Shown here: one piece after another, positions 1-5,485 of the stretch | Position numbering within the stretch: position 1 is the first letter of the stretch | Layout of the letters: every line of letters begins with the position of its first letter | Position numbers and translations under genes: made by a program | The notes under the pieces: model-generated | What the model was told of the DNA's origin: nothing | The model's database searches: none | The model's input: only the letters and a program-made list of their open reading frames with translations | Assembly (NCBI GenBank): GCA_027456925.1 | Contig: DAIDTZ010000135.1 | Coordinates: 1-7,816, forward strand | Direction: 5' to 3' | Origin: Nitrospirota bacterium | GTDB taxonomy: Bacteria > Nitrospirota > UBA9217 | DNA length: 7,816 nt

Positions 1-151
1 GAACAAGGAAATGGTCTGCCCGAACATGAAGCGGACAAAGCTCGAAAGCGTGCTCCATGCGCTGGAAAAACGGGAACACGTGATCAAAGTCCCCGAGGAC
101 ATCCGTATCCCGGCCAAGCGTGCGCTGGATCGAATGCTGGCAATAAAGTAA
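1..151 (+). CDS. nadA: Quinolinate synthase NadA, C-terminal end (partial, 5' end outside window)
   Basis: The 49 codons visible before the TAA at 149-151 match the C-terminus of quinolinate synthase. This cytoplasmic [4Fe-4S] enzyme condenses iminoaspartate with dihydroxyacetone phosphate to make quinolinate in de novo NAD synthesis. The recognisable part is the motif KEMVCPNMK near the left edge. In the family, the cysteine of this motif (codon 17-19) is one of the three cluster ligands. The following segment (TKLESVLHALE, then VPEDIRIPAKRALDRMLAI) is the usual C-terminal helix and tail. The reading frame begins at base 2, and the rest of the gene lies left of the window. No terminator with a U-tract follows; a repeat element starts four bases after the stop codon. 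Confidence 0.9.
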   Translation, partial: NKEMVCPNMKRTKLESVLHALEKREHVIKVPEDIRIPAKRALDRMLAIK

Positions 152-155
152 TGCA

Positions 156-241
156 GACACGGGGACGCGGGGACACGGAAAAACGGAGGCAACAGCAAAC
201 CCTTTTGACGATCTCTCTCCGCGTCACCGCGTCACCGCGTC
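156..241. repeat. Inverted pair of 8-bp-period GACRCGGN repeats between nadA and rmuC
   Basis: The left arm (156-178) is three 8-bp units of the form GACACGGG, GACGCGGG, GACACGGA. The right arm (219-241) is CGCGTCAC, CGCGTCAC, CGCGTC preceded by CC, which on the - strand again reads as GACGCGGT-type units. The 23-base arms pair at 19 positions. The four mismatches are A-C or G-A, and the intervening loop is about 40 bases. The element fills most of the 109-bp gap between the nadA stop and the rmuC start and leaves only a weak GGGA ribosome site at 250-253. It could be a dispersed intergenic repeat family or an RNA hairpin between the two genes. No U-tract follows, so it is not a standard terminator. 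Confidence 0.75.
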
Positions 242-260
242 TCCCCATCGGGATTTAAAA

Positions 261-1217
261 ATGCAAATCGCCATCCTCATACTCCTTGCCGCTGTCGTCC
301 TCATCCTCCTGTGGCTCGTACTCCAGTCGCAGAAAAAGGCAATCGACCCGTCCGTCAACCTGCTCCAGCAGGAAGTACAGTCCCTCCGCGGGCAGCTGAC
401 CGAGTCCATGCAGAGGAGTCAGGAAACCGTGAATCACCAGTTGGGGCAGATCACGCTCCAGGTAAATTCCCAGCTCAACCAGGTGACGCAACAGCTCCAG
501 AAGTCCACAGGAGATCTGAATACCCGGCTCGACAACGCGGCGCGCGTGGTCCAGGAGGTCAGCAAGGGGCTCGGCAGCCTTTCTGAAGCCACGAAGAAGG
601 TATTCGATGTGGGCAAGGACATTGCAAGCCTGCAGGAGATCCTGCGCTCGCCCAAGCTCAGAGGAGGGCTCGGGGAGCTGTTCCTCGGCGACCTCCTGGC
701 CCAGATTTTTCCGCCTGCGCACTACGCCCTGCAGCACCGGTTCAAGAGCGGCGAGGCCGTAGACGCCGTTATCAAACTGGGCAGCAACCTCGTGCCGATC
801 GACTCGAAGTTCCCGCTCGAGAATTTCCGGCGCGTTGTCGAAACGGCAACGGAGGAAGAGCGAAAAACAGCAAAAAGGAAGTTTATCAGCGACGTGAAAA
901 AGCATGTCGACGCCATTGCCGGCAAGTACATCCTGCCCGATGAAGGCACCTTCGACTTCGCGCTCATGTACATCCCGGCTGAGAACGTGTACTACGAGCT
1001 CATCATCAAGGACGAGGCCGTGGATACCGACAAAGCGCTCCTCAATTATGCGTTTACGAAGCGCGTGATCCCGGTCTCGCCGAACAGCTTTTACGCCTAT
1101 CTCCAGACCATCCTGCTCGGCTTAAAAGGCATGCACGTGGAAAAGCAGGCGCAGGAGATACTGAAAAATCTGGCGAGGCTGTCCGGCGATTTTGATAAAT
1201 TTCGGGCTGACTTTTAA
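261..1217 (+). CDS. rmuC: RmuC-family DNA recombination/limiting protein, ended early by an in-frame TAA
   Basis: The 318-residue product has the RmuC layout. A single N-terminal membrane anchor (residues about 3-22) is followed by a Gln/Ser/Leu-rich coiled-coil stretch (about 30-115), then the nuclease-like RmuC domain from about 120 onward. Recognisable domain motifs are RGGLGE (134-139), VDAVI (167-171), PIDSKFP (179-185) and ALMYIPAENVYYE (234-246). E. coli RmuC limits inversions at short inverted repeats, but its biochemical activity is poorly defined. The ATG at 261 follows a weak GGGA site with a 7-base spacer; a membrane anchor directly after it supports this start. The ORF stops at TAA 1215-1217 just after KFRADF, where family members normally continue. 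The same frame runs on with a family-like C-terminus to 1361. The truncated product may still fold, because most of the domain is upstream of the stop. Confidence 0.88.
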   Translation: MQIAILILLAAVVLILLWLVLQSQKKAIDPSVNLLQQEVQSLRGQLTESMQRSQETVNHQLGQITLQVNSQLNQVTQQLQKSTGDLNTRLDNAARVVQEVSKGLGSLSEATKKVFDVGKDIASLQEILRSPKLRGGLGELFLGDLLAQIFPPAHYALQHRFKSGEAVDAVIKLGSNLVPIDSKFPLENFRRVVETATEEERKTAKRKFISDVKKHVDAIAGKYILPDEGTFDFALMYIPAENVYYELIIKDEAVDTDKALLNYAFTKRVIPVSPNSFYAYLQTILLGLKGMHVEKQAQEILKNLARLSGDFDKFRADF

Positions 1218-1361
1218 CTGGTGGGAAAACATCTGACGAATACGAAAGCGAAGTACGATGATGCGGACAAGAGACTGGAAAAGTTCGGGGTCCGCTTGCA
1301 GTCATTGTCCGGCGCCGAGGCCGAGCCTGCAATCGAAGAGACGACGAAACTGCCGTTATAA
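1218..1361 (+). pseudogene. rmuC: In-frame continuation of rmuC beyond the premature stop
   Basis: Directly after the TAA at 1215-1217, the same frame stays open for 47 codons to a second TAA at 1359-1361. It encodes a peptide starting LVGKHLTNTKAKYDDADKRL and continuing through EKFGVRLQSL to a polar tail. From memory of the family, RmuC proteins read on from a KFR-DF segment into LGKHL-NA---Y--A---L, so this is the missing C-terminal helix. Together with 261-1214 it would give a normal product of about 365 residues plus the residue now replaced by the stop. No indel is needed. A single substitution, such as GAA, CAA or AAA to TAA, explains it. A GTG at 1221 could in principle restart translation, but no ribosome site is visible before it. 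Confidence 0.8.
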
Positions 1362-1455
1362 GCCCTCCCATCCCCTGAATGCCTGTTGACACTCTTCCGC
1401 TGCGACAATACCGAGCTTGGCCGTTTGCTTATTCTGCGGGAAAACGACCCTTATT

Positions 1456-3270
1456 TTAAATTTCCACCCTCGTCACCACGCCATGGAGCTTGTTGTACGG
1501 CAGTTTATAGAACTGAACGATATTCGGGGTCATCCGCTTGATCAACGAGAATATCTGCCAGATGATATTGCTCGGCAGAATATCCTCGACGCCGTAGAAG
1601 ATGGTTTTCTCCTGGATCCCCGCCTCGCGCAGGATTTCCTCCACATCAGGCACCTCCATGTACCCCATCTGGATCTCGAAGGAGCGGAGGCCCGGTGCAA
1701 GCTCCCCCTTGAAATACCCGGTAACGCCGAAGGGATCCTCCCGCTTGACGATCGATACGATGATGTTGTCATCATAGAGGATATTGTTCTTGAACATGGT
1801 GTGGACGATGTACGGCGGTATTTCTTTTGCGTCCTTGGCAAAATAGAGCGCCGTGCCGCTGATTTTGTTCGCCCGTTGATAGATCTGATTGTAGCTGAGA
1901 AGGAATACATCGATTGCCAGCGGCTGGAGCGCATTATACAGCCTGCGCTGCCCCACACGATAGAGCATGATGATCGAAAAAGGTATAGCGGCAATGATGA
2001 TGGACCAGTAGCCGCCGTGGGGGATCTTATAGGTGTTGGACAAGAGGAAGATAAAGGTAACGATGGTCACGAGGAGCGAAACCGCTGCGTGGCCGTACTG
2101 TTTTCTGAGTTTGAAGATCCACGTCATGAATACGCCGGTAAGGGTCATGGTGCCGGTGACGGCCAGACCGTAGGCGGCCGCCAGTTTGCTCGATTCCCGG
2201 AATTCCTTGATAATGTAAAGAACGCAGAACAGCAGGAACCAGTTCACGAACCCGATGTATATCTGGGAATGCCGTTCTTCCGAAGTGTAATCGACCTTGA
2301 ACATAGGCATGATCCTCGTCGTGATGCCCTGGTACACGATCGAGAACATGCCGCTGATCATGGCTTGCGACGCAATGACCGTGGCAATGATGGAGAGGAC
2401 CAGGAACGGGATATAGAGGAACCGCGCCTGATGGTAGACCATTTCAAACAGCACGTTCTTGGCATCGGGATGCTGAATGAGAAAGGCTCCCTGACCGAGA
2501 TAATTGAGCACCAGGGCGGCAAAGACAAAGTACCAGGCCCGGACGATGGGTTCCCGGCCGAGATGCCCCATGTCGGCGTAAAGCGCTTCGCCTCCTGTTG
2601 CGCAAAGGATGACCTCGGAGAGCACGAAGAACCCGGTGATCCCGTTGTTAAACAGAAAGGCAAAGGCATAATAAGGATTGATTGCCTTGATCACGGCAGG
2701 GACCTGGATGATGGAGGCCAGTCCTGAAACCGTCAATGTGCCGAACCACACCAGCATCAGCGGGCCAAAAGCCCCCGCGACGCGCTCCGTTCCCTTCTTT
2801 TGTATCGAGAAGAGCAGTATGGCAATAGCCCCGGCAATCACGACGAGAAAATTCTGGTTCATCCCCTCCAGCCCCTTGATCAGGAGCAAGCCCTCCACGG
2901 CGGAGAGGATACTGATGGCAGGAGTGATAACGCCGTCGCCGATGATGAGTGAAATGCCGATAAACGACAGCAGCGTGACCAGCGCCACCTGCCTGCTTGT
3001 CTTCAGCAGCGGCACCAGAATCTCCCGGAGCACGATGGTCCCGCCCTCGCCGCGCTTGCCCAGGCTCATTGCAAGCCAGGCGTACTCAACGGTCACGAGG
3101 ATGATGAGCGTCCAGACGATGAGCGAAAGCACGCCGATCACGTTTTCCACCGTCGGCTTGGTCAGGAGAATAATGACCGTGAGCGTATAGATCGGGCTCG
3201 TGCCGATATCGCCGAAGACCAGGCCGAGTGACTTAATAATTCCTTTTGAGGGGGATACCTTGTCAGGCAT
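1456..3270 (-). CDS. kup: Kup-family potassium:proton symporter
   Basis: The 604-residue inner-membrane protein has about twelve hydrophobic segments over residues 12-440 and a cytoplasmic C-terminal domain, close to the usual family length of about 620. The signatures are clear: VFGDIGTSPIYTL (18-30), RGEGG (73-77), GDGVITPAIS (111-120), CATGGEALYADMGHLG (223-238) and SQAMISG (301-307). D21, D112 and E228 fall at acidic positions that in E. coli Kup (D23, E116, E229) matter for proton-coupled K+ uptake. This alignment is from memory. The C-terminal domain has the expected SGTALYF (471-477) and ends in VTRVEI. The ATG at 3270 is the only reasonable start before the first conserved motif, yet no Shine-Dalgarno sequence precedes it. 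The gene converges on rmuC with 94 bp between them and no obvious terminator. It is separated from tatA by a strong terminator, so it probably has its own promoter. Confidence 0.95.
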   Translation of the reverse strand: MPDKVSPSKGIIKSLGLVFGDIGTSPIYTLTVIILLTKPTVENVIGVLSLIVWTLIILVTVEYAWLAMSLGKRGEGGTIVLREILVPLLKTSRQVALVTLLSFIGISLIIGDGVITPAISILSAVEGLLLIKGLEGMNQNFLVVIAGAIAILLFSIQKKGTERVAGAFGPLMLVWFGTLTVSGLASIIQVPAVIKAINPYYAFAFLFNNGITGFFVLSEVILCATGGEALYADMGHLGREPIVRAWYFVFAALVLNYLGQGAFLIQHPDAKNVLFEMVYHQARFLYIPFLVLSIIATVIASQAMISGMFSIVYQGITTRIMPMFKVDYTSEERHSQIYIGFVNWFLLFCVLYIIKEFRESSKLAAAYGLAVTGTMTLTGVFMTWIFKLRKQYGHAAVSLLVTIVTFIFLLSNTYKIPHGGYWSIIIAAIPFSIIMLYRVGQRRLYNALQPLAIDVFLLSYNQIYQRANKISGTALYFAKDAKEIPPYIVHTMFKNNILYDDNIIVSIVKREDPFGVTGYFKGELAPGLRSFEIQMGYMEVPDVEEILREAGIQEKTIFYGVEDILPSNIIWQIFSLIKRMTPNIVQFYKLPYNKLHGVVTRVEI

Positions 3271-3324
3271 AATGGGATAAGACCGTGGACGATCGGCTGT
3301 CGGGGCGTACCGAATTCCTATCGA

Positions 3325-3353
3325 AGTTTAATAGAGTTTTCGCTTGCCAGCAA
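3325..3353 (-). promoter_or_regulatory. Candidate promoter of kup
   Basis: Read on the - strand, TTGCTG (3348-3353) and TAAACT (3325-3330) are separated by 17 bases. These match the sigma-70 hexamers at 3 and 4 positions. The pair lies just past the tatA terminator and would give a leader of about 48 bases before the kup ATG. The location fits, but the match is weak. A short inverted repeat, CTTGC-CA-GCAAG at 3343-3354, overlaps the -35 region. Confidence 0.25.
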
Positions 3354-3364
3354 GGCGAAGCGAC

Positions 3365-3407
3365 ACAAAAAAACACGGATTAAGGGATAAGCCTCAACCC
3401 GTGTTTT
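3365..3407 (-). terminator. Rho-independent terminator of tatA
   Basis: On the - strand, AAAACACGGGTTGAGG (3407-3392) pairs with CCTTAATCCGTGTTTT (3385-3370) across a 6-base loop. This gives a 16-bp stem with two G-U pairs. The stem runs straight into a tract of Ts (bases 3373-3367, partly inside the stem), which is the classic arrangement. It sits about 50 bp downstream of the tatA stop and upstream of kup, so it should separate the two transcription units. On the + strand the stem also ends in four Ts but has no further U-tract. Confidence 0.88.
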
Positions 3408-3458
3408 CGATAAGCCGACTATCCAGACTTTAATAGGGAATGGACAAGGAGCATGGCG

Positions 3459-3647
3459 CTACGCCTTTTTTTCGTCCTTGTGTTCCAGAGGCGTTGCCGT
3501 CTGCTCTTCTTTCATCGCCTTTTTAAAAGCTTTGATGCTCTTTCCGAGTCCCTCTCCGAGTTCCGGCAGTTTCCCGGGACCGAAGACGATAAGGACAATT
3601 ACCAAAATCAAGATCAAATGCAGCGGCTGAAACAGACCTTCAAACAT
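3459..3647 (-). CDS. tatA: Twin-arginine translocase subunit TatA (TatA/E type)
   Basis: The 62-residue protein has the TatA plan. A short N-terminal segment leads into a transmembrane helix (about 9-21), then the hinge FGPGKLPELGEGLG (22-35) and an amphipathic helix (about 36-46, SIKAFKKAMKE), with a charged C-terminal tail. TatA multimers form the pore through which folded, often cofactor-bearing, proteins cross the inner membrane together with TatC. The length is at the short end of the family. No tatB or tatC is adjacent, so this is a stand-alone copy and could equally be named TatE by size. The start ATG (3645-3647) has a near-perfect ribosome site, AAGGAGGGG at 3655-3663, with a 7-base spacer. 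The stop is TAG. It is expressed from its own strong promoter and ends at the hairpin near 3370-3407. Confidence 0.93.
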   Translation of the reverse strand: MFEGLFQPLHLILILVIVLIVFGPGKLPELGEGLGKSIKAFKKAMKEEQTATPLEHKDEKKA

Positions 3648-3654
3648 GGGAAAT

Positions 3655-3663
3655 CCCCTCCTT
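3655..3663 (-). promoter_or_regulatory. Strong ribosome binding site of tatA
   Basis: AAGGAGGGG on the - strand is complementary to the 16S anti-Shine-Dalgarno sequence and lies 7 bases before the tatA ATG. It fixes the start of this small gene and suggests efficient translation. Confidence 0.88.
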
Positions 3664-3674
3664 CAGGTTAGTTA

Positions 3675-3703
3675 ATTATACCGGCCTTTTCTCTTGCTGT
3701 CAA
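3675..3703 (-). promoter_or_regulatory. Full-consensus sigma-70 promoter of tatA
   Basis: On the - strand, TTGACA (3698-3703) and TATAAT (3675-3680) are separated by exactly 17 bases (3681-3697). Both hexamers match the housekeeping consensus at all six positions, and the spacer is the optimal length. Transcription would begin near 3668, giving a leader of about 20 bases that contains the AAGGAGGGG ribosome site. No operator-like palindrome overlaps it, so strong constitutive expression of tatA is likely. Confidence 0.9.
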
Positions 3704-3831
3704 TTTATAAATTCCCCTGCAAGACGCTGCTCAAGGCACCTGAAGGATACCTTACTGCTTTACCACCAGCACGGGGCTGCATCGAGTTGAAAAAAGCGTG
3801 AACCACGGGTCAACAACAGGTGTAATTCGAT

Positions 3832-3866
3832 TTCATCTTGCATTTTAAGAAGAATTATAATATCTT
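3832..3866 (+). promoter_or_regulatory. Candidate promoter of the wbaP-like/galE operon
   Basis: A perfect -10 hexamer TATAAT (3856-3861) sits in an AT-rich island, with TTCATC (3832-3837, 3 of 6 matches) 18 bases upstream. An alternative pair is TTGCAT (3838-3843) and TATCTT (3861-3866) with a 17-base spacer. Either would give a leader of roughly 110 bases before the TTG start. The -35 boxes are weak, so an activator could be needed. This is inference. Confidence 0.35.
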
Positions 3867-3886
3867 ACACTACAATAATAATGCCG

Positions 3887-3931
3887 GTCCCTCGCAGGAA
3901 ATCCGGAGTGTCCGTGTCGTGCGTAAGGGAC
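3887..3931 (+). promoter_or_regulatory. Potential folded leader RNA upstream of the wbaP-like gene
   Basis: Three nested complementary segments are visible: GTCCCT (3887-3892) with AGGGAC (3926-3931), CGCA (3893-3896) with TGCG (3920-3923), and CGGA (3904-3907) with TCCG (3911-3914) around a GTG loop. The two outer stems stack with only a 2-base bulge. The fold would lie inside the transcript if a promoter near 3856 is used. It resembles no riboswitch I know, and there is no terminator U-tract after it. Confidence 0.35.
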
Positions 3932-3971
3932 GCGCTCCACGAGCTCAGTTCAAATGTCTGCTAGTGATACC

Positions 3972-3976
3972 AGGGG
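3972..3976 (+). promoter_or_regulatory. Ribosome binding site that sets a TTG start
   Basis: AGGGG lies six bases before TTG at 3983-3985. An in-frame TAA at 3977-3979 rules out any start further upstream. The next initiator-like codon, GTG at 3995, is placed too far from this site. Confidence 0.7.
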
Positions 3977-3982
3977 TAATTC

Positions 3983-5428
3983 TTGACAGGAAATGTGAGA
4001 AACAGCATCAAAGTCGCAGCACTCCTGCTCCTTGACATTGCGGCATTTTACTGTTCCCTGCTCGCAGCTTACTACTCGAGGGCCGCAGTGGATCTGCTGT
4101 CTTCCCGGATCGCCCCGTTTCAATTATCACTCCCCTATTTTCTTCATATCTGGTGGCTGCCGGCCATCTTCATCTCTTTTATTGCTTATGAACGTCTCTA
4201 TTACAAGAAACTTCCCTTCTGGGATGAAACGAGAGAGGTCCTCAAGGCGCTGTCCGTGTCAACGATTGCAATTCTCGCCATCGTCACTCTCGGAAAAATG
4301 TCGGACAAAATATCGCGGTTGACCATCATTTTCCTGTGGTGTTGGAGCCTTTTTATCTATCCTCTTTTCCGTCTGGCGGGTAAAAAGTTCCTCTATCGCA
4401 TCAAGCTCTGGCAAGACAACGTTATTATTATCGGAGCAGGCGCAGCAGGCAGGGGAACGGCAAAAGGAATAGCCTCCGATATTCATCTGGGATATAACGT
4501 CATAGGTTTTCTCGATGATGATGAGCAGATCGGCACGCAGGTAAACGTGGACGGGACAATGTACAGGATTTTCGGAAAAGTCCGCCACTTTAAAAAATTC
4601 GTCCAGCGCCTCAACGTATCAACCATCATTATCGCCATCCCCTCCCTTTCGAACAAGAAACTGTCGGAACTGACGAGTGAGATCCAGAAGTATACGAAAT
4701 CCGTTCTTCTCGTTCCCGATATCAAGGGAGTCGCGCTCACGAATACCGAGCTGTATCATCTCTTCGTCCAGCAGCTGTTCCTCCTGAAAATCAACAACAA
4801 CCTGAAATCGCCCTATAACCGGCTCATCAAAAGAACATTCGATTTGACGGTCTCGGTCGTTTTTTTGCCGCTGCTTCTGCTCATTATCGGGATACTCGGG
4901 CTCCTGATCAAGCTCGACTCCCGCGGACCGGTCTTTTACCGCCATACGAGAATTGGCAGGTCGGGAAAACCGTTCGGCGTGTACAAGTTTCGAAGCATGT
5001 ATCTGGATTCCCGGGAACGGCTGGAACAGATCCTCAGTGCAGATCCCGACTCCCGCCAGGAATGGGAAACGTATTTCAAATTGAGGAATGATCCCCGCAT
5101 AACCGTCATGGGAAATTTCTTAAGAAGGACATCTCTTGACGAACTCCCGCAGATCTTCAACGTGCTGAAGGGAGAGATGAGCCTCGTTGGGCCGCGCCCC
5201 GTCCTCCTGGAGGAAATCACGAAATATTATAAAGAGGACGCTGCTTATTACAACCTGGTGCGTCCGGGAATCAGCGGGTTGTGGCAGGTAAGCGGAAGAA
5301 ATACCATAGATTACGATAAGCGGGTGAGATTGGACACCTGGTATGTGCTCAACTGGTCGGTATGGCTCGACATCACCATTCTTTTTAAAACCTTATGCGT
5401 CGTCATCAAAAAAGAAGGCGCCTATTAA
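3983..5428 (+). CDS. WbaP-type undecaprenyl-phosphate hexose-1-phosphate transferase
   Basis: The 481-residue membrane enzyme has the three-part build of long polyprenyl-phosphate sugar-1-phosphate transferases. Four N-terminal hydrophobic helices (about 11-31, 51-69, 86-104, 112-131) are followed by a Rossmann-like CoA-binding-type domain opening with NVIIIGAGAAGRG (146-158). A membrane re-entrant segment comes next (about 284-310), then the catalytic domain. Catalytic-domain signatures are KFRSM (335-339), the Asp-Glu pair in SLDELPQ (D386, E387), LVGPRPV (401-407) and GLWQVSGRN (432-440). The last two and the C-terminus resemble WbaP, which moves galactose-1-phosphate from UDP-galactose to undecaprenyl phosphate and starts O-antigen or exopolysaccharide assembly at the inner membrane. 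galE follows 57 bp downstream, which supports a galactose donor. A glucose- or GlcNAc-specific relative cannot be excluded by motifs alone. The start is TTG, supported by an upstream AGGGG and an in-frame stop. Confidence 0.9.
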   Translation: MTGNVRNSIKVAALLLLDIAAFYCSLLAAYYSRAAVDLLSSRIAPFQLSLPYFLHIWWLPAIFISFIAYERLYYKKLPFWDETREVLKALSVSTIAILAIVTLGKMSDKISRLTIIFLWCWSLFIYPLFRLAGKKFLYRIKLWQDNVIIIGAGAAGRGTAKGIASDIHLGYNVIGFLDDDEQIGTQVNVDGTMYRIFGKVRHFKKFVQRLNVSTIIIAIPSLSNKKLSELTSEIQKYTKSVLLVPDIKGVALTNTELYHLFVQQLFLLKINNNLKSPYNRLIKRTFDLTVSVVFLPLLLLIIGILGLLIKLDSRGPVFYRHTRIGRSGKPFGVYKFRSMYLDSRERLEQILSADPDSRQEWETYFKLRNDPRITVMGNFLRRTSLDELPQIFNVLKGEMSLVGPRPVLLEEITKYYKEDAAYYNLVRPGISGLWQVSGRNTIDYDKRVRLDTWYVLNWSVWLDITILFKTLCVVIKKEGAY

Positions 5429-5485
5429 TTCCCGGCTGCATGCCGCTGGAACGTCGAACACAAAAAAGAGGAGCTGGCTCATCAC

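Larger units (their letters stand above)
3704..3982. other. Divergent intergenic region between tatA and the wbaP-like gene
   Basis: About 280 bp remain upstream of the tatA promoter and before the wbaP-like start. I see no convincing gene. A + strand frame from 3838 (65 codons) overlaps the wbaP-like start and looks like noise. The region contains a small palindrome (AAGG-ATA-CCTT), an AT-rich island at about 3836-3883 that could hold a rightward promoter, and a potential RNA fold at 3887-3931. No riboswitch, JUMPstart/ops element or sigma-54 site was recognised. Confidence 0.6.

Noticed and set aside
255..905. A 216-codon open frame on the - strand within rmuC
   Set aside because: It overlaps the well-supported rmuC gene completely and shows no family motif; it arises from codon bias of rmuC.
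1215..1217. TAA reassigned to an amino acid in this organism
   Set aside because: Other genes in the window, including nadA, kup, the wbaP-like gene and the ligase gene, end at TAA at their expected C-termini, so TAA acts as a normal stop.
1362..1455. Possible terminator or small RNA between convergent rmuC and kup
   Set aside because: Only a 3-bp GGG/CCC pairing near a T-rich stretch was found, and a TTGACA-like hexamer has no -10 partner at the right distance. Neither is enough to call.
1417..2727. A 436-codon open frame on the + strand, antisense to kup
   Set aside because: The protein is highly charged, with Asp/Glu/Arg/His runs and no recognisable domain. It mirrors the codon pattern of the strongly supported kup gene on the other strand, so it is a shadow frame.
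3704..3982. A known riboswitch, such as c-di-GMP GEMM, or an ops/JUMPstart element before the polysaccharide genes
   Set aside because: The conserved core sequences I know for these elements are absent. Only generic stem potential is visible.
3838..4035. A 65-codon + strand frame before the wbaP-like gene
   Set aside because: It overlaps the wbaP-like start in another frame, has low-complexity Asn/Tyr and Arg stretches, and no ribosome site; it looks like chance.
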